Shown here: positions 9,646 through 17,397 of the stretch, piece by piece
Numbering within the stretch: the stretch's first letter is position 1
Layout: every line of letters begins with the position of its first letter
Source: Desertivirga brevis
Lineage (GTDB): Bacteria > Bacteroidota > Bacteroidia > Sphingobacteriales > Sphingobacteriaceae
Length of the DNA: 64,000 nt
Direction: 5' to 3'
NCBI RefSeq assembly: GCF_017355835.1
Contig: NZ_JAFEWF010000003.1
Coordinates: forward strand, 62,001-126,000
The notes under the pieces: model-generated
Seen by the model: the letters and a program-made list of their open reading frames with translations, nothing else
Told to the model about the DNA's origin: nothing
Databases searched by the model: none
Translations under genes and position numbers: made by a program

Positions 9646-11445
9646 ATGAACCCATTTAGTGAATTGGGAATCCGTCATGATATTGTTAATGCCATCTCTG
9701 AATTGGGATTTACTAATCCCACTCCTATACAGGAGCAAGCCATCCCGGTATTACTTTCAGGCAGCAACGATTTTGTCGGATTAGCTCAAACAGGAACAGG
9801 AAAAACGGCAGCATTTGGCCTGCCTTTATTGGAATTGTTGGACTTCGATACGAATCAGCCACAGGCGCTGGTTTTATGTCCAACTCGTGAATTGTGTCTT
9901 CAGATCACTAACGATCTTAAAAACTATTCAAAAAACATTAAAAATGTACATGTAGTTGCCGTTTACGGTGGTGCAAGTATTTCTGACCAATTACGTCAGA
10001 TTAAAAGAGGAGTACAAATTGTAGTAGCGACTCCCGGCCGTATGTTAGATATCATTGGTCGTAACGCTATCGATTTCAGTCAGGTAAAATACGTAGTACT
10101 AGACGAGGCTGACGAAATGTTAAATATGGGCTTCCAGGAAGATATTGATCAGATCCTTTCAACCACTCCGGAAGAAAAGAAAACCTGGTTATTTTCTGCT
10201 ACCATGCCCGCAGAAGTTCGTCGTATTTCTAAAAAGTATATGACAGATCCTCATGAGTTAACCATGGGGACAAAGAATACAGGAAATGCAAATATTGAGC
10301 ACGAGTATTATGTAGTAAAGGCCCGTGATAAATATGCAGCGTTCAAACGTATCGTTGACTTTAACCCTGAGATATTTGGTATCGTTTTTTGTCGTACCAA
10401 GATCGAGACTCAGGAAATCGCCGAAGCGTTGATCAAAGACGGTTACAATGCTGATGCATTGCACGGTGATCTTTCTCAACAGCAACGTGATAAAGTGATG
10501 AAACGTTATCGTGAGCGCAGTTTACAGCTTCTTATTGCTACAGATGTGGCAGCAAGGGGGATTGATGTAAATAACGTAACTCACGTTATCAACTACTCCT
10601 TACCTGATGAGATAGAGAACTATACTCACCGTAGTGGTCGTACCGCTCGTGCAGGTAAAACAGGAGTTTCCATTTCTATTATTCACTCGAAAGAGCTAGG
10701 AAAGATCCGTCAGATCGAGCGTGTGATAGGAAAGCAATTTGTGAAAGCTGAAATCCCTACAGGTTTCGATGTTTGCGAGAAACAGCTTTTTGCGCTTGTT
10801 CACAAGGTGCATAACGTTGATGTGAACGAAGAGCAGATTGAACAATACATTCCTCGTATAATGGAGGAGTTTAATGACCTTACGAAGGAAGAAGTGATTA
10901 AAAGGTTCGCCTCTTTGGAATTCAATCGCTTCCTTGAGTATTATCAGAATGCACCAGATCTAAATGTTTCGGCCGAGTTTGAAGGACGCGGAGAACGTGG
11001 TGAACGTTTCCCAAGAGGTGGTAGCAGAGGAGATTATACTCGTTTGTTCATTAACTTAGGCTCTGTGGACGAATTCACCCGTGGTGACATGCTAGGGTTT
11101 ATCTGTAATACCGGTAAGATTAGCGGTAAGTCGATTGGAAAAATTGATTTAAAAGGAGTGTACACCTTCTTTGAGGTTGAAAATGCACAGTCCGAAGCAG
11201 TTATCCAAAACTTCAAAGGAGCGCAATTTAATGGTAGAAGTGTTCGGATTGAAGTGGCTGGAGATCGCGACGGAGGAAACCGTGGTGGTAGCGGACGCAG
11301 TGGCGGTGGCCGTAGAGAAGGTAGCGGAGGTAGAGAACGCAGCAGTGGCGGTGGCTTCCGTGATTTTTCTGGCAAACGCAGAGAAGATCGTAGCGGTGGT
11401 AGCAGAGAAAGAAGCGGAACCGGCGAGCGAAGAAAAAGATATTAA
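9646..11445 (+). CDS. deaD: DEAD-box ATP-dependent RNA helicase (DeaD/CsdA-like)
   Basis: 599 residues. The Q motif (PTPIQEQAIPV, about 25-35), Walker A AQTGTGKT (47-54), DEAD box (153-156), SAT (LFSATMP) and HRSGRTARAG are all intact. Residues about 460-535 form a DbpA/CsdA-type RNA-binding domain (RLFINLGSVDEF ... GKSIGKIDLKGVYTFFEV). The last 60 residues are Gly/Arg/Ser-rich with several RGG or GGR units, a typical RNA-binding tail. Such proteins unwind rRNA and mRNA structure, especially in the cold and during ribosome assembly. It is a single gene with its own promoter and a strong hairpin downstream. Confidence 0.95.
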   Translation: MNPFSELGIRHDIVNAISELGFTNPTPIQEQAIPVLLSGSNDFVGLAQTGTGKTAAFGLPLLELLDFDTNQPQALVLCPTRELCLQITNDLKNYSKNIKNVHVVAVYGGASISDQLRQIKRGVQIVVATPGRMLDIIGRNAIDFSQVKYVVLDEADEMLNMGFQEDIDQILSTTPEEKKTWLFSATMPAEVRRISKKYMTDPHELTMGTKNTGNANIEHEYYVVKARDKYAAFKRIVDFNPEIFGIVFCRTKIETQEIAEALIKDGYNADALHGDLSQQQRDKVMKRYRERSLQLLIATDVAARGIDVNNVTHVINYSLPDEIENYTHRSGRTARAGKTGVSISIIHSKELGKIRQIERVIGKQFVKAEIPTGFDVCEKQLFALVHKVHNVDVNEEQIEQYIPRIMEEFNDLTKEEVIKRFASLEFNRFLEYYQNAPDLNVSAEFEGRGERGERFPRGGSRGDYTRLFINLGSVDEFTRGDMLGFICNTGKISGKSIGKIDLKGVYTFFEVENAQSEAVIQNFKGAQFNGRSVRIEVAGDRDGGNRGGSGRSGGGRREGSGGRERSSGGGFRDFSGKRREDRSGGSRERSGTGERRKRY

Positions 11446-11464
11446 GATTTATCTTCAGTTAAAT

Positions 11465-11498
11465 AAAAAAGGTTCGGCTGCATTGCCGAACCTTTTTT
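11465..11498. terminator. Bidirectional terminator between helicase and small secreted protein gene
   Basis: AAAAAAGGTTCGGC, a TGCATT loop and GCCGAACCTTTTTT form a stem flanked by A- and T-runs, usable from both sides. The stop of the minus-strand small gene (11497) sits in its edge. Confidence 0.85.
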
Positions 11499-11799
11499 AT
11501 TTGATATAAACGCGCTTTGCATCTTTATCAACATAATACTTTCGTTCATATTTGTCGATATAAACTGTTTCGCCGTTTGGTCCTTTTTCTTTGAGCGATT
11601 TGTCTTTAACCTTTGCAGCACTCTTAGCTCCAACCTCGCCAACCTTTTTGCCAGTTTTTTTAACAACTTTACCAGTCGTTTTACCGGCTTGTTTTACGGT
11701 GTGGCGAACACCGGTACTGTCCGTTTTTTCCTGGGCCAGAGATATTGTTGTTAAAGAGCCTAAGGAAAGGATCAGGAGAGCTTTTATCACAATTTTCAT
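11497..11799 (-). CDS. Small secreted basic protein with shared C-terminal GPNGE-VY motif
   Basis: 100 residues. There is a signal peptide of about 22 residues (ending ISLAQ), then a Lys/Gly/Thr/Val-rich low-complexity stretch, then a conserved tail: KGPNGETVYIDKYERKYY followed by VDKDAKRVYIK. The tail resembles the short basic domain called PBCV_basic_adap in Pfam, annotated in many Bacteroidota small proteins; that link is from memory and weak. The neighbouring gene 12 bp upstream on the same strand has the same tail on a different N-terminus, so they are likely an operon and share a partner. Role unknown. Confidence 0.65.
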   Translation of the reverse strand: MKIVIKALLILSLGSLTTISLAQEKTDSTGVRHTVKQAGKTTGKVVKKTGKKVGEVGAKSAAKVKDKSLKEKGPNGETVYIDKYERKYYVDKDAKRVYIK

Positions 11800-11811
11800 A
11801 GTTGTTATATA

Positions 11812-12069
11812 TTAATGAACGTCTAGATAAACCCTTTTTCCTTCTGCGTCTTCGAAGAACTGGCGGTCGTACATGTCAAGATACACGGCCTCTCCATTCG
11901 GGCCCTTAACGTTGTGCTGAAGTCTGTCTTTTATTTTATTACCGAGTTGTCTTGCAGAACTTATAAGTCCGTCAGCTAACCTGCTTCCGTCACTTCTCCG
12001 ATAGGTCATTAATACGGCTGTTGCGGTGGCTGCACCTGCAACAATACCCCAGATGGTTGCGTTCTTCAT
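11812..12069 (-). CDS. Small membrane-anchored protein with the same C-terminal motif
   Basis: 85 residues. One hydrophobic N-terminal segment (about residues 5-22, IWGIVAGAATATAVLMTY) and a short helix with YtxH-like character are followed by KGPNGEAVYLDMYDRQFF and DAEGKRVYLDVH. The tail matches that of the next gene downstream almost position for position. It is the first gene of the two-gene unit and is encoded between gpsA and the secreted partner. No catalytic residues are evident. Confidence 0.65.
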   Translation of the reverse strand: MKNATIWGIVAGAATATAVLMTYRRSDGSRLADGLISSARQLGNKIKDRLQHNVKGPNGEAVYLDMYDRQFFEDAEGKRVYLDVH

Positions 12070-12120
12070 TGATTCTATGTGTTTTAAACATGGAACATAC
12101 CATTAGTGTGCCAAAATTTT

Positions 12121-13125
12121 CTAAGAAAGCTTCTCCGCTAATAGCTTCATCTCTATATGAGGGGAATGTTTTTCGTAAAGAATGGCGTACACTGCTCTGC
12201 ATATCGGCATTGGTACCTTAAAGTTCCTGTTTATCTGATGCAAACTATGTGCAGCATAATAACCCTCTGCAATCATATTCATTTCTAGTTGCGCAGATTT
12301 TACAGTATATCCTTTTCCAATCATGTTTCCAAACATTCTATTACGACTAAACTGCGAATAGGCAGTAACCAAGAGATCCCCGAGGTAGGCAGATTCTTTG
12401 ATGTCACGGCTAATTGGGTGAACAGCATCTACAAAGCGCTTGATCTCACGAATAGCATTTGATATTAAAACAGATTGGAAATTGTCACCGTATCCCAGGC
12501 CATGGCAGATCCCACTGGCAACAGCATAAATGTTTTTTAAAACAGCAGCGTACTCCGTGCCGTAAATATCGTCGGAGACATTCGTTTTAATATAACGGGT
12601 ATTCAACAAGCCCGCGAATTCCTGTGCGAGTTGGGTATTTGCCGAGGATATAGTTAAGTAAGATAGTTTTTCTAAAGCCACCTCTTCTGCATGACATGGA
12701 CCACTGATTACAATAAGATCTTCAAATGGGATTTCGTACTTGCAGTGCATAAATTCCCCAATGATCAGGTGTTCGTCTGGAACGAACCCTTTAATCGCAG
12801 AAATGATTTTTTTTCCTTTAAGATCTTCTGCAGTGATGTCGCGTAGTGCTTCCTTTAGAAATGCTGCAGGTACATTTAAAAGAACCATATTCGCTTTCGC
12901 CAGAATATTTTTGAGGTCAGTGCTTAAATTTTCAGACGGGACATTTATCTCGACAGAACTTAGATAATTGGGGTTGTGTCGATATGTTTTGATGTGTTCT
13001 ATCGCATCTTGATTGCGCATCCACCAGAAAATTTCCTTAGTGTTGCGATTATCGGCCAGCATTTTAATGTTAGCTGTAGCCCAACTTCCACCTCCAATAA
13101 CCGCTATTTTAGCCACTGAATCCAT
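12121..13125 (-). CDS. gpsA: Glycerol-3-phosphate dehydrogenase, NAD(P)-dependent
   Basis: 334 residues, the normal length. It converts dihydroxyacetone phosphate to sn-glycerol 3-phosphate for phospholipid synthesis in the cytoplasm. Residues 7-15 carry the dinucleotide-binding IAVIGGGSWATA loop; the middle has ISGPCHAEEV, and KNIYAVASGICHGLGYGDN carries the conserved lysine of the family. It is transcribed toward the two small-protein genes with a 51-bp gap, so it may be in the same transcript, but no functional link is visible. Confidence 0.95.
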   Translation of the reverse strand: MDSVAKIAVIGGGSWATANIKMLADNRNTKEIFWWMRNQDAIEHIKTYRHNPNYLSSVEINVPSENLSTDLKNILAKANMVLLNVPAAFLKEALRDITAEDLKGKKIISAIKGFVPDEHLIIGEFMHCKYEIPFEDLIVISGPCHAEEVALEKLSYLTISSANTQLAQEFAGLLNTRYIKTNVSDDIYGTEYAAVLKNIYAVASGICHGLGYGDNFQSVLISNAIREIKRFVDAVHPISRDIKESAYLGDLLVTAYSQFSRNRMFGNMIGKGYTVKSAQLEMNMIAEGYYAAHSLHQINRNFKVPMPICRAVYAILYEKHSPHIEMKLLAEKLS

Positions 13126-13300
13126 TTAAAATTCCTGTTTTAAGAGTTGGCAAGTTTACTAATAATTAAGGGTATTGTAGTTCAAAACCTTTTTAGGAAT
13201 TATAATTTTGTTCTTTTGTTTGCTGTAAATTCAAGTATACATTCAGTTTAAATTGCTTTAATACTATCGCAGTTTCAAAAATCCTAATTTTACCCTTAAT

Positions 13301-13918
13301 ATGTATCTTATCAAAACACCTTTTTGGTTACGTTGGCTCTATCCCGGATTTGTCTGGCGAAAACCATTAACGTCACGGACCGTATATTTAACTTTTGATG
13401 ATGGTCCTATTCCTGACGTGACCCCTTTTGTACTTGATACATTGACCACATTTAATGCTAAAGCAACCTTTTTTTGTATTGGTGACAATATCAGAAAGCA
13501 CCCGGACATTTTTCGAAGGATCGTAGATGAAGGCCATTCTATTGGTAATCATACATACAATCATTTGAAAGGATGGGATACCGAAGATGATATCTATTTG
13601 CAGAATTTTAATCAGTGTCAACAGCTGACCGATTCAAATCTATTCAGGCCCCCATATGGTAGGGTTAAACGATCGCAGGCATCAAAGCTGAAAAAGGATT
13701 TACCCGATCTTAAGATCATCATGTGGGATGTTCTTAGTGGCGATTTTGATCAGGATTTAAGTCCTGAAAAGTGTTTGAGGAATGTCGTCAATAATGTCTC
13801 CCCTGGATCGATAATCGTTTTTCACGATAGCTTGAAAGCCTACGATAGATTAAAGTATGCCTTGCCTGGAACTTTAGACTTTTGTTTAAAGCACGGCCTT
13901 TCATTCGGTGTATTGTAA
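13301..13918 (+). CDS. Polysaccharide deacetylase family protein (CE4/NodB)
   Basis: 205 residues. TFDDGPIPDVTP (metal-binding Asp pair, about 31-42), NHTYNH (the H-x3-H zinc motif, about 84-89) and RPPYGR are the three NodB motifs in order, and FHDS near the end gives the fourth. It therefore has a full metal-dependent deacetylase site. There is no signal peptide, so its substrate (peptidoglycan fragment, chitin-like or other N-acetylated glycan) and location are open. It is a stand-alone gene divergent from gpsA. Confidence 0.88.
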   Translation: MYLIKTPFWLRWLYPGFVWRKPLTSRTVYLTFDDGPIPDVTPFVLDTLTTFNAKATFFCIGDNIRKHPDIFRRIVDEGHSIGNHTYNHLKGWDTEDDIYLQNFNQCQQLTDSNLFRPPYGRVKRSQASKLKKDLPDLKIIMWDVLSGDFDQDLSPEKCLRNVVNNVSPGSIIVFHDSLKAYDRLKYALPGTLDFCLKHGLSFGVL

Positions 13919-14227
13919 TAAAGACAAAATTAAACAGATTTATCAGCCTTAGCCTAGTAGTTGCTTGAATAAGTAATGAGGAAGGGTTTTAACGTCTTTT
14001 TAATTTCATTTATACTTGGTTTAATCAAAAAAATCTATGACTTAAGTCATATCTTCCGGTCATTTTACGTAAATTCGCGCAAATTCAGTCTTGTAATTTA
14101 TATTTTTAGTTTTAACTATATCAAAAACAGGACTGGTGGTATTTGAGATAGAAAAGGCCCGGAAAAATGCGCCATTACCTTTCTGGTTGTGTGCAATCGG
14201 TAAGTTCTGTTAGTGACCATAGCTCAG
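13919..14227. other. Intergenic region upstream of the folded RNA
   Basis: About 300 bp with no coding frame I can support. It contains a 16-bp palindrome (14036-14051, listed separately) and, at 14126-14211, a segment closed by a possible 7-bp stem (AACAGGA with TTCTGTT, one G-U), with an inner TTACC/GGTAA hairpin. This may be a 5' part of the same transcript as the folded element that follows. Confidence 0.4.
14036..14051. promoter_or_regulatory. 16-bp perfect palindrome, Crp/Fnr-type operator candidate
   Basis: TATGACTTAAGTCATA is a perfect inverted repeat with TGAC-N4-GTCA half-sites, the size and symmetry expected for a Crp/Fnr-family dimer. It lies upstream of the folded RNA and about 370 bp before acnB. 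No regulator gene of that family is in the window. Confidence 0.4.
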
Positions 14228-14391
14228 GTCAGAGTTAATTGTCCTGGACTTGTGAGGGGAAGCCATACAGGCTAGTTCTTCTAATGTCGTTTGCGCTAAC
14301 TATACTTATGGAAGGCTATAGTAGTGCAGGGCATTCTTTGTAAGCCTTGAGTGAGCAAAGAATGACACGGGTCCGAGCCTCTGACTTTTTT
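14228..14391 (+). ncRNA. Folded RNA candidate, 6S-like architecture, upstream of acnB
   Basis: A long-range closing stem pairs GTCAGAG (14228-14234) with CTCTGAC (14379-14385), then GGACTTGTG (14246-14254) with CACGGGTCC (14366-14374, two G-U pairs). An apical imperfect hairpin runs 14283-14335 (AATGTC with GGCATT at the base, TGCGCTA with TAGTGCA, CTATA with TATAG at the top). The 3' side of the open middle holds a hairpin, CTTTG with CAAAG. Six T residues follow directly. Closing stem, central bubble with a 3'-side hairpin, apical stem, about 160 nt and a terminator is the layout of bacterial 6S RNA, but I cannot match primary sequence. The alternative is a structured leader of acnB, whose ATG is 34 bases downstream. 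There is no open reading frame here. Confidence 0.45.
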
Positions 14392-14424
14392 ACAAATTTA
14401 GCTTAACATCGAAAAGACTTTTGT

Positions 14425-17196
14425 ATGAACACATATAAGGATTATATTAAGGAGATTGAAGAACGAGAACTCCAGGGGCTGCATCCCAAACCAATTGACG
14501 GTGCTGAATTACTAAGTGAAATTATATCCCAAATTAAGGATTCAAAAAACCAGTATCGCGAAGATTCTCTTAAGTTTTTTATTTACAATACTTTGCCCGG
14601 TACAACACCGGCTGCAAGTGTTAAAGCTCAATTTTTAAAGGAAATAATCCTGGGGGAATCTGCCGTTAAAGAAATCCCTGCTACTTTTGCATTCGAGCTG
14701 TTGTCACATATGAAGGGTGGTCCTTCAATTAAGGTTCTGCTTGATCTGGCTTTAGGTAATGACATTTTCATTGCGAAAGAAGCAGCGAGCGTACTAAAAA
14801 CACAAGTTTTCCTTTACGATGCCGACACAGACCGCTTGAAGGAAGCATTCAAGAGCGGTAACGTAATAGCGAAGGATATTATTGAAAGTTATGCTCAGGC
14901 GGAATTTTTTACAAAATTACCTGAGGTTCCCGAAGAAATACAAGTTGTTACTTTTATAGCTGGTGAAGGTGATATATCTACCGACTTGCTATCTCCTGGT
15001 AATCAAGCTCACTCCCGCTCAGACCGTGAACTACATGGTAAGTGTATGATTTCTCCACAGGCACAGGCAGAAATCAAAGCATTGCAAGCAAAGCATCCCG
15101 ATAAACGTGTGATGTTAATTGCTGAGAAAGGCACCATGGGAGTTGGTTCATCTAGAATGTCAGGTGTAAATAACGTGGCCCTTTGGACTGGTAAACAAGC
15201 AAGCCCATACGTTCCATTTGTAAATATCGCACCGATCGTTGGGGGTACAAACGGTATTTCTCCGATCTTCCTAACAACTGTTGACGTTACAGGTGGTATT
15301 GGTATTGACCTTAAGAACTGGGTAAAAAAGCTTGATGAAAACGGCAGCGTTGTCCGCGACGAGAACGGTGAACCTGTGCTTGAGCAAGTTTATTCTGTTG
15401 CTACGGGCACCGTTCTTACTATCAATACGAAAAAGAAAAAACTTTATAACGGCGACAAGGAACTGATCGACCTTTCTAAGTCATTCACTCCTCAAAAGAT
15501 GGAGTTTATAAAGGCTGGTGGATCATATGCTGTGGTGTTCGGTAAAAAACTTCAAACATTTGCAGCCAAGTTGTTAGACATCGAAACTCCTCCGGTGTTT
15601 GCTCCTTCAAAAGAAATTTCACACGAAGGACAGGGTCTTACTGCAGTAGAAAAGATCTTCAATCGAAATGCAGTAGGAACAACTCCTGGTAAAGTATTAC
15701 ACGCGGGTTCAGACGTTCGTGTTCAAGTAAACATCGTGGGTTCACAAGATACAACCGGTCTGATGACTGCTCAGGAATTGGAATCTATGGCAGCAACAAC
15801 AATTTCGCCGATTGTTGATGGTGCTTACCAGTCTGGTTGTCATACTGCTTCAGTTTGGGATAAAAAAGCTCAGGCAAATATTCCAAAACTGATGAAGTTT
15901 ATGAACGAGTTCGGTTTAATCACCGCTCGTGACCCTAAAGGCGTTTATCATTCAATGACCGACGTTATCCACAAAGTTCTTAATGATATTACAATAGATG
16001 AATGGGCTATCATCATCGGTGGTGACTCTCACACCAGGATGTCTAAGGGTGTTGCTTTTGGTGCCGACTCAGGTACTGTAGCTCTTGCGCTTGCTACCGG
16101 TGAGGCTTCAATGCCAATACCAGAGTCAGTGAAGGTAACATTCAAGGGAGAGATGAAGAATTTTATGGACTTCCGCGATGTAGTTCATGCTACACAAGCG
16201 CAGATGCTTCAGAAGTTCGGAGGTGAAAACGTATTCCAAGGCAGGGTTATTGAAGTTCATATTGGAACTCTTACTGCCGATCAGGCATTTACATTTACTG
16301 ACTGGACCGCAGAAATGAAAGCAAAAGCTTCAATCTGTATTTCTGAAGACGACACCTTAATCGAATCATTGGAGATTGCTAAAGGCAGGATCCAGATTAT
16401 GATCGATAAAGGTATGGACAACGAGAAACAAGTGCTTAAGGGCTTAATCAATAAGGCTGATAAAAGAATCGCCGAAATTAGGTCAGGTGAGAAACCTGCC
16501 TTAATTCCTGACGGAAATGCTAAATATTATGCCGAAGTTGTTGTTGATCTTGATCTGATCGGTGAACCTATGATTGCTGACCCTGATGTAAATAACGCGG
16601 ATGTTTCTAAACGATATACTCACGATACTATCAGGCCGTTGTCTTTCTACGGCGGAGACAAAAAAGTAGATCTTGGGTTTATTGGCTCCTGTATGGTTCA
16701 CAAAGGAGATATGAAGATCCTTGCTCAAATGCTTAAGAACATAGAGCAGCAAAATGGTAAGGTTGAATTCCAGGCTCCTCTGGTTGTTGCTCCACCTACC
16801 TATAACATCGTAGATGAACTTAAGGCTGAAGGAGATTGGGATGTTTTACAAAAATATGCCGGATTCGAATTTGACGATAACGCTCCTAAATCTGCAGCCC
16901 GTACTGAATACGAGAAAATGCTATACCTGGAACGTCCCGGATGTAACCTTTGTATGGGTAACCAGGAAAAGGCTGCTAAAGGTGATACAGTAATGGCAAC
17001 TTCAACTCGTCTTTTCCAGGGAAGGGTGGTCGAAGATGCCGAAGGCAAAAAGGGAGAATCTTTGCTGTCTTCTACCCCAGTCGTAGTGCTGTCTACAATC
17101 CTTGGTAGAACTCCAACAATTGAGGAATATAAAGCAGCAGTGGAAGGAATTAACCTTACTAAGTTTGCTCCTCCTCACAAGCTGTTAATGAATTAG
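14425..17196 (+). CDS. acnB: Aconitate hydratase B
   Basis: 923 residues, somewhat longer than the E. coli enzyme (about 865). It converts citrate to isocitrate in the TCA cycle, and AcnB enzymes also hydrate 2-methyl-cis-aconitate. The N-terminal 160 residues are the helical HEAT-like domain specific to AcnB, followed by the swivel domain (MGVGSSRMSGVNN) and the catalytic core. The 4Fe-4S ligands are seen in GSCMVHKGD and in GCNLCMGNQ near the C-terminus. The ATG at 14425 follows the folded RNA element. acnA follows after a terminator. Confidence 0.95.
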   Translation: MNTYKDYIKEIEERELQGLHPKPIDGAELLSEIISQIKDSKNQYREDSLKFFIYNTLPGTTPAASVKAQFLKEIILGESAVKEIPATFAFELLSHMKGGPSIKVLLDLALGNDIFIAKEAASVLKTQVFLYDADTDRLKEAFKSGNVIAKDIIESYAQAEFFTKLPEVPEEIQVVTFIAGEGDISTDLLSPGNQAHSRSDRELHGKCMISPQAQAEIKALQAKHPDKRVMLIAEKGTMGVGSSRMSGVNNVALWTGKQASPYVPFVNIAPIVGGTNGISPIFLTTVDVTGGIGIDLKNWVKKLDENGSVVRDENGEPVLEQVYSVATGTVLTINTKKKKLYNGDKELIDLSKSFTPQKMEFIKAGGSYAVVFGKKLQTFAAKLLDIETPPVFAPSKEISHEGQGLTAVEKIFNRNAVGTTPGKVLHAGSDVRVQVNIVGSQDTTGLMTAQELESMAATTISPIVDGAYQSGCHTASVWDKKAQANIPKLMKFMNEFGLITARDPKGVYHSMTDVIHKVLNDITIDEWAIIIGGDSHTRMSKGVAFGADSGTVALALATGEASMPIPESVKVTFKGEMKNFMDFRDVVHATQAQMLQKFGGENVFQGRVIEVHIGTLTADQAFTFTDWTAEMKAKASICISEDDTLIESLEIAKGRIQIMIDKGMDNEKQVLKGLINKADKRIAEIRSGEKPALIPDGNAKYYAEVVVDLDLIGEPMIADPDVNNADVSKRYTHDTIRPLSFYGGDKKVDLGFIGSCMVHKGDMKILAQMLKNIEQQNGKVEFQAPLVVAPPTYNIVDELKAEGDWDVLQKYAGFEFDDNAPKSAARTEYEKMLYLERPGCNLCMGNQEKAAKGDTVMATSTRLFQGRVVEDAEGKKGESLLSSTPVVVLSTILGRTPTIEEYKAAVEGINLTKFAPPHKLLMN

Positions 17197-17250
17197 TCTT
17201 TGGTGTTTTTGTGAAGGAAACATAAATAGATAAAATATTGCAAATTGAAG

Positions 17251-17280
17251 AACCATCCTGCGAAACAGGATGGTTTTTTG
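17251..17280 (+). terminator. Terminator after acnB
   Basis: AACCATCCTG, CGAAA loop, CAGGATGGTT and a TTTTT run: a strong Rho-independent terminator separating acnB from acnA. Confidence 0.92.
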
Positions 17281-17347
17281 TTTGTTCATTTCTCAGAACT
17301 TGACGGTTATAAACAATATCTTAACCGCTCAATTTTCGTAAAGCAAC

Positions 17348-17378
17348 TTTTTAGTTTGCTCATTAGTTAATACTTTTG
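17348..17378 (+). promoter_or_regulatory. Promoter of acnA
   Basis: TACTTTTG at 17371-17378 matches the TAnnTTTG -7 box, and TTTT at 17348-17351 lies 19 bp upstream as a -33 element (3 of 4 to TTTG). The start codon is 20 bp downstream. With the acnB terminator between them, this suggests independent transcription of acnA. Confidence 0.5.
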
Positions 17379-17397
17379 TTATATATTCAAGTATTTT

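Noticed and set aside
11034..11509. Long open frames on the opposite strand and in another forward frame over the helicase Gly/Arg-rich tail
   Set aside because: They are by-products of the repetitive GGT/AGC-rich coding sequence; they have low-complexity translations, no start signals and the true frame is fully intact.
13140..13300. Promoter boxes in the gpsA/deacetylase divergent region
   Set aside because: TAAACTTG (minus) and TAATTTTA (plus) are one base off the consensus and lack a -33 element at 19-21 bp; too weak to list as features.
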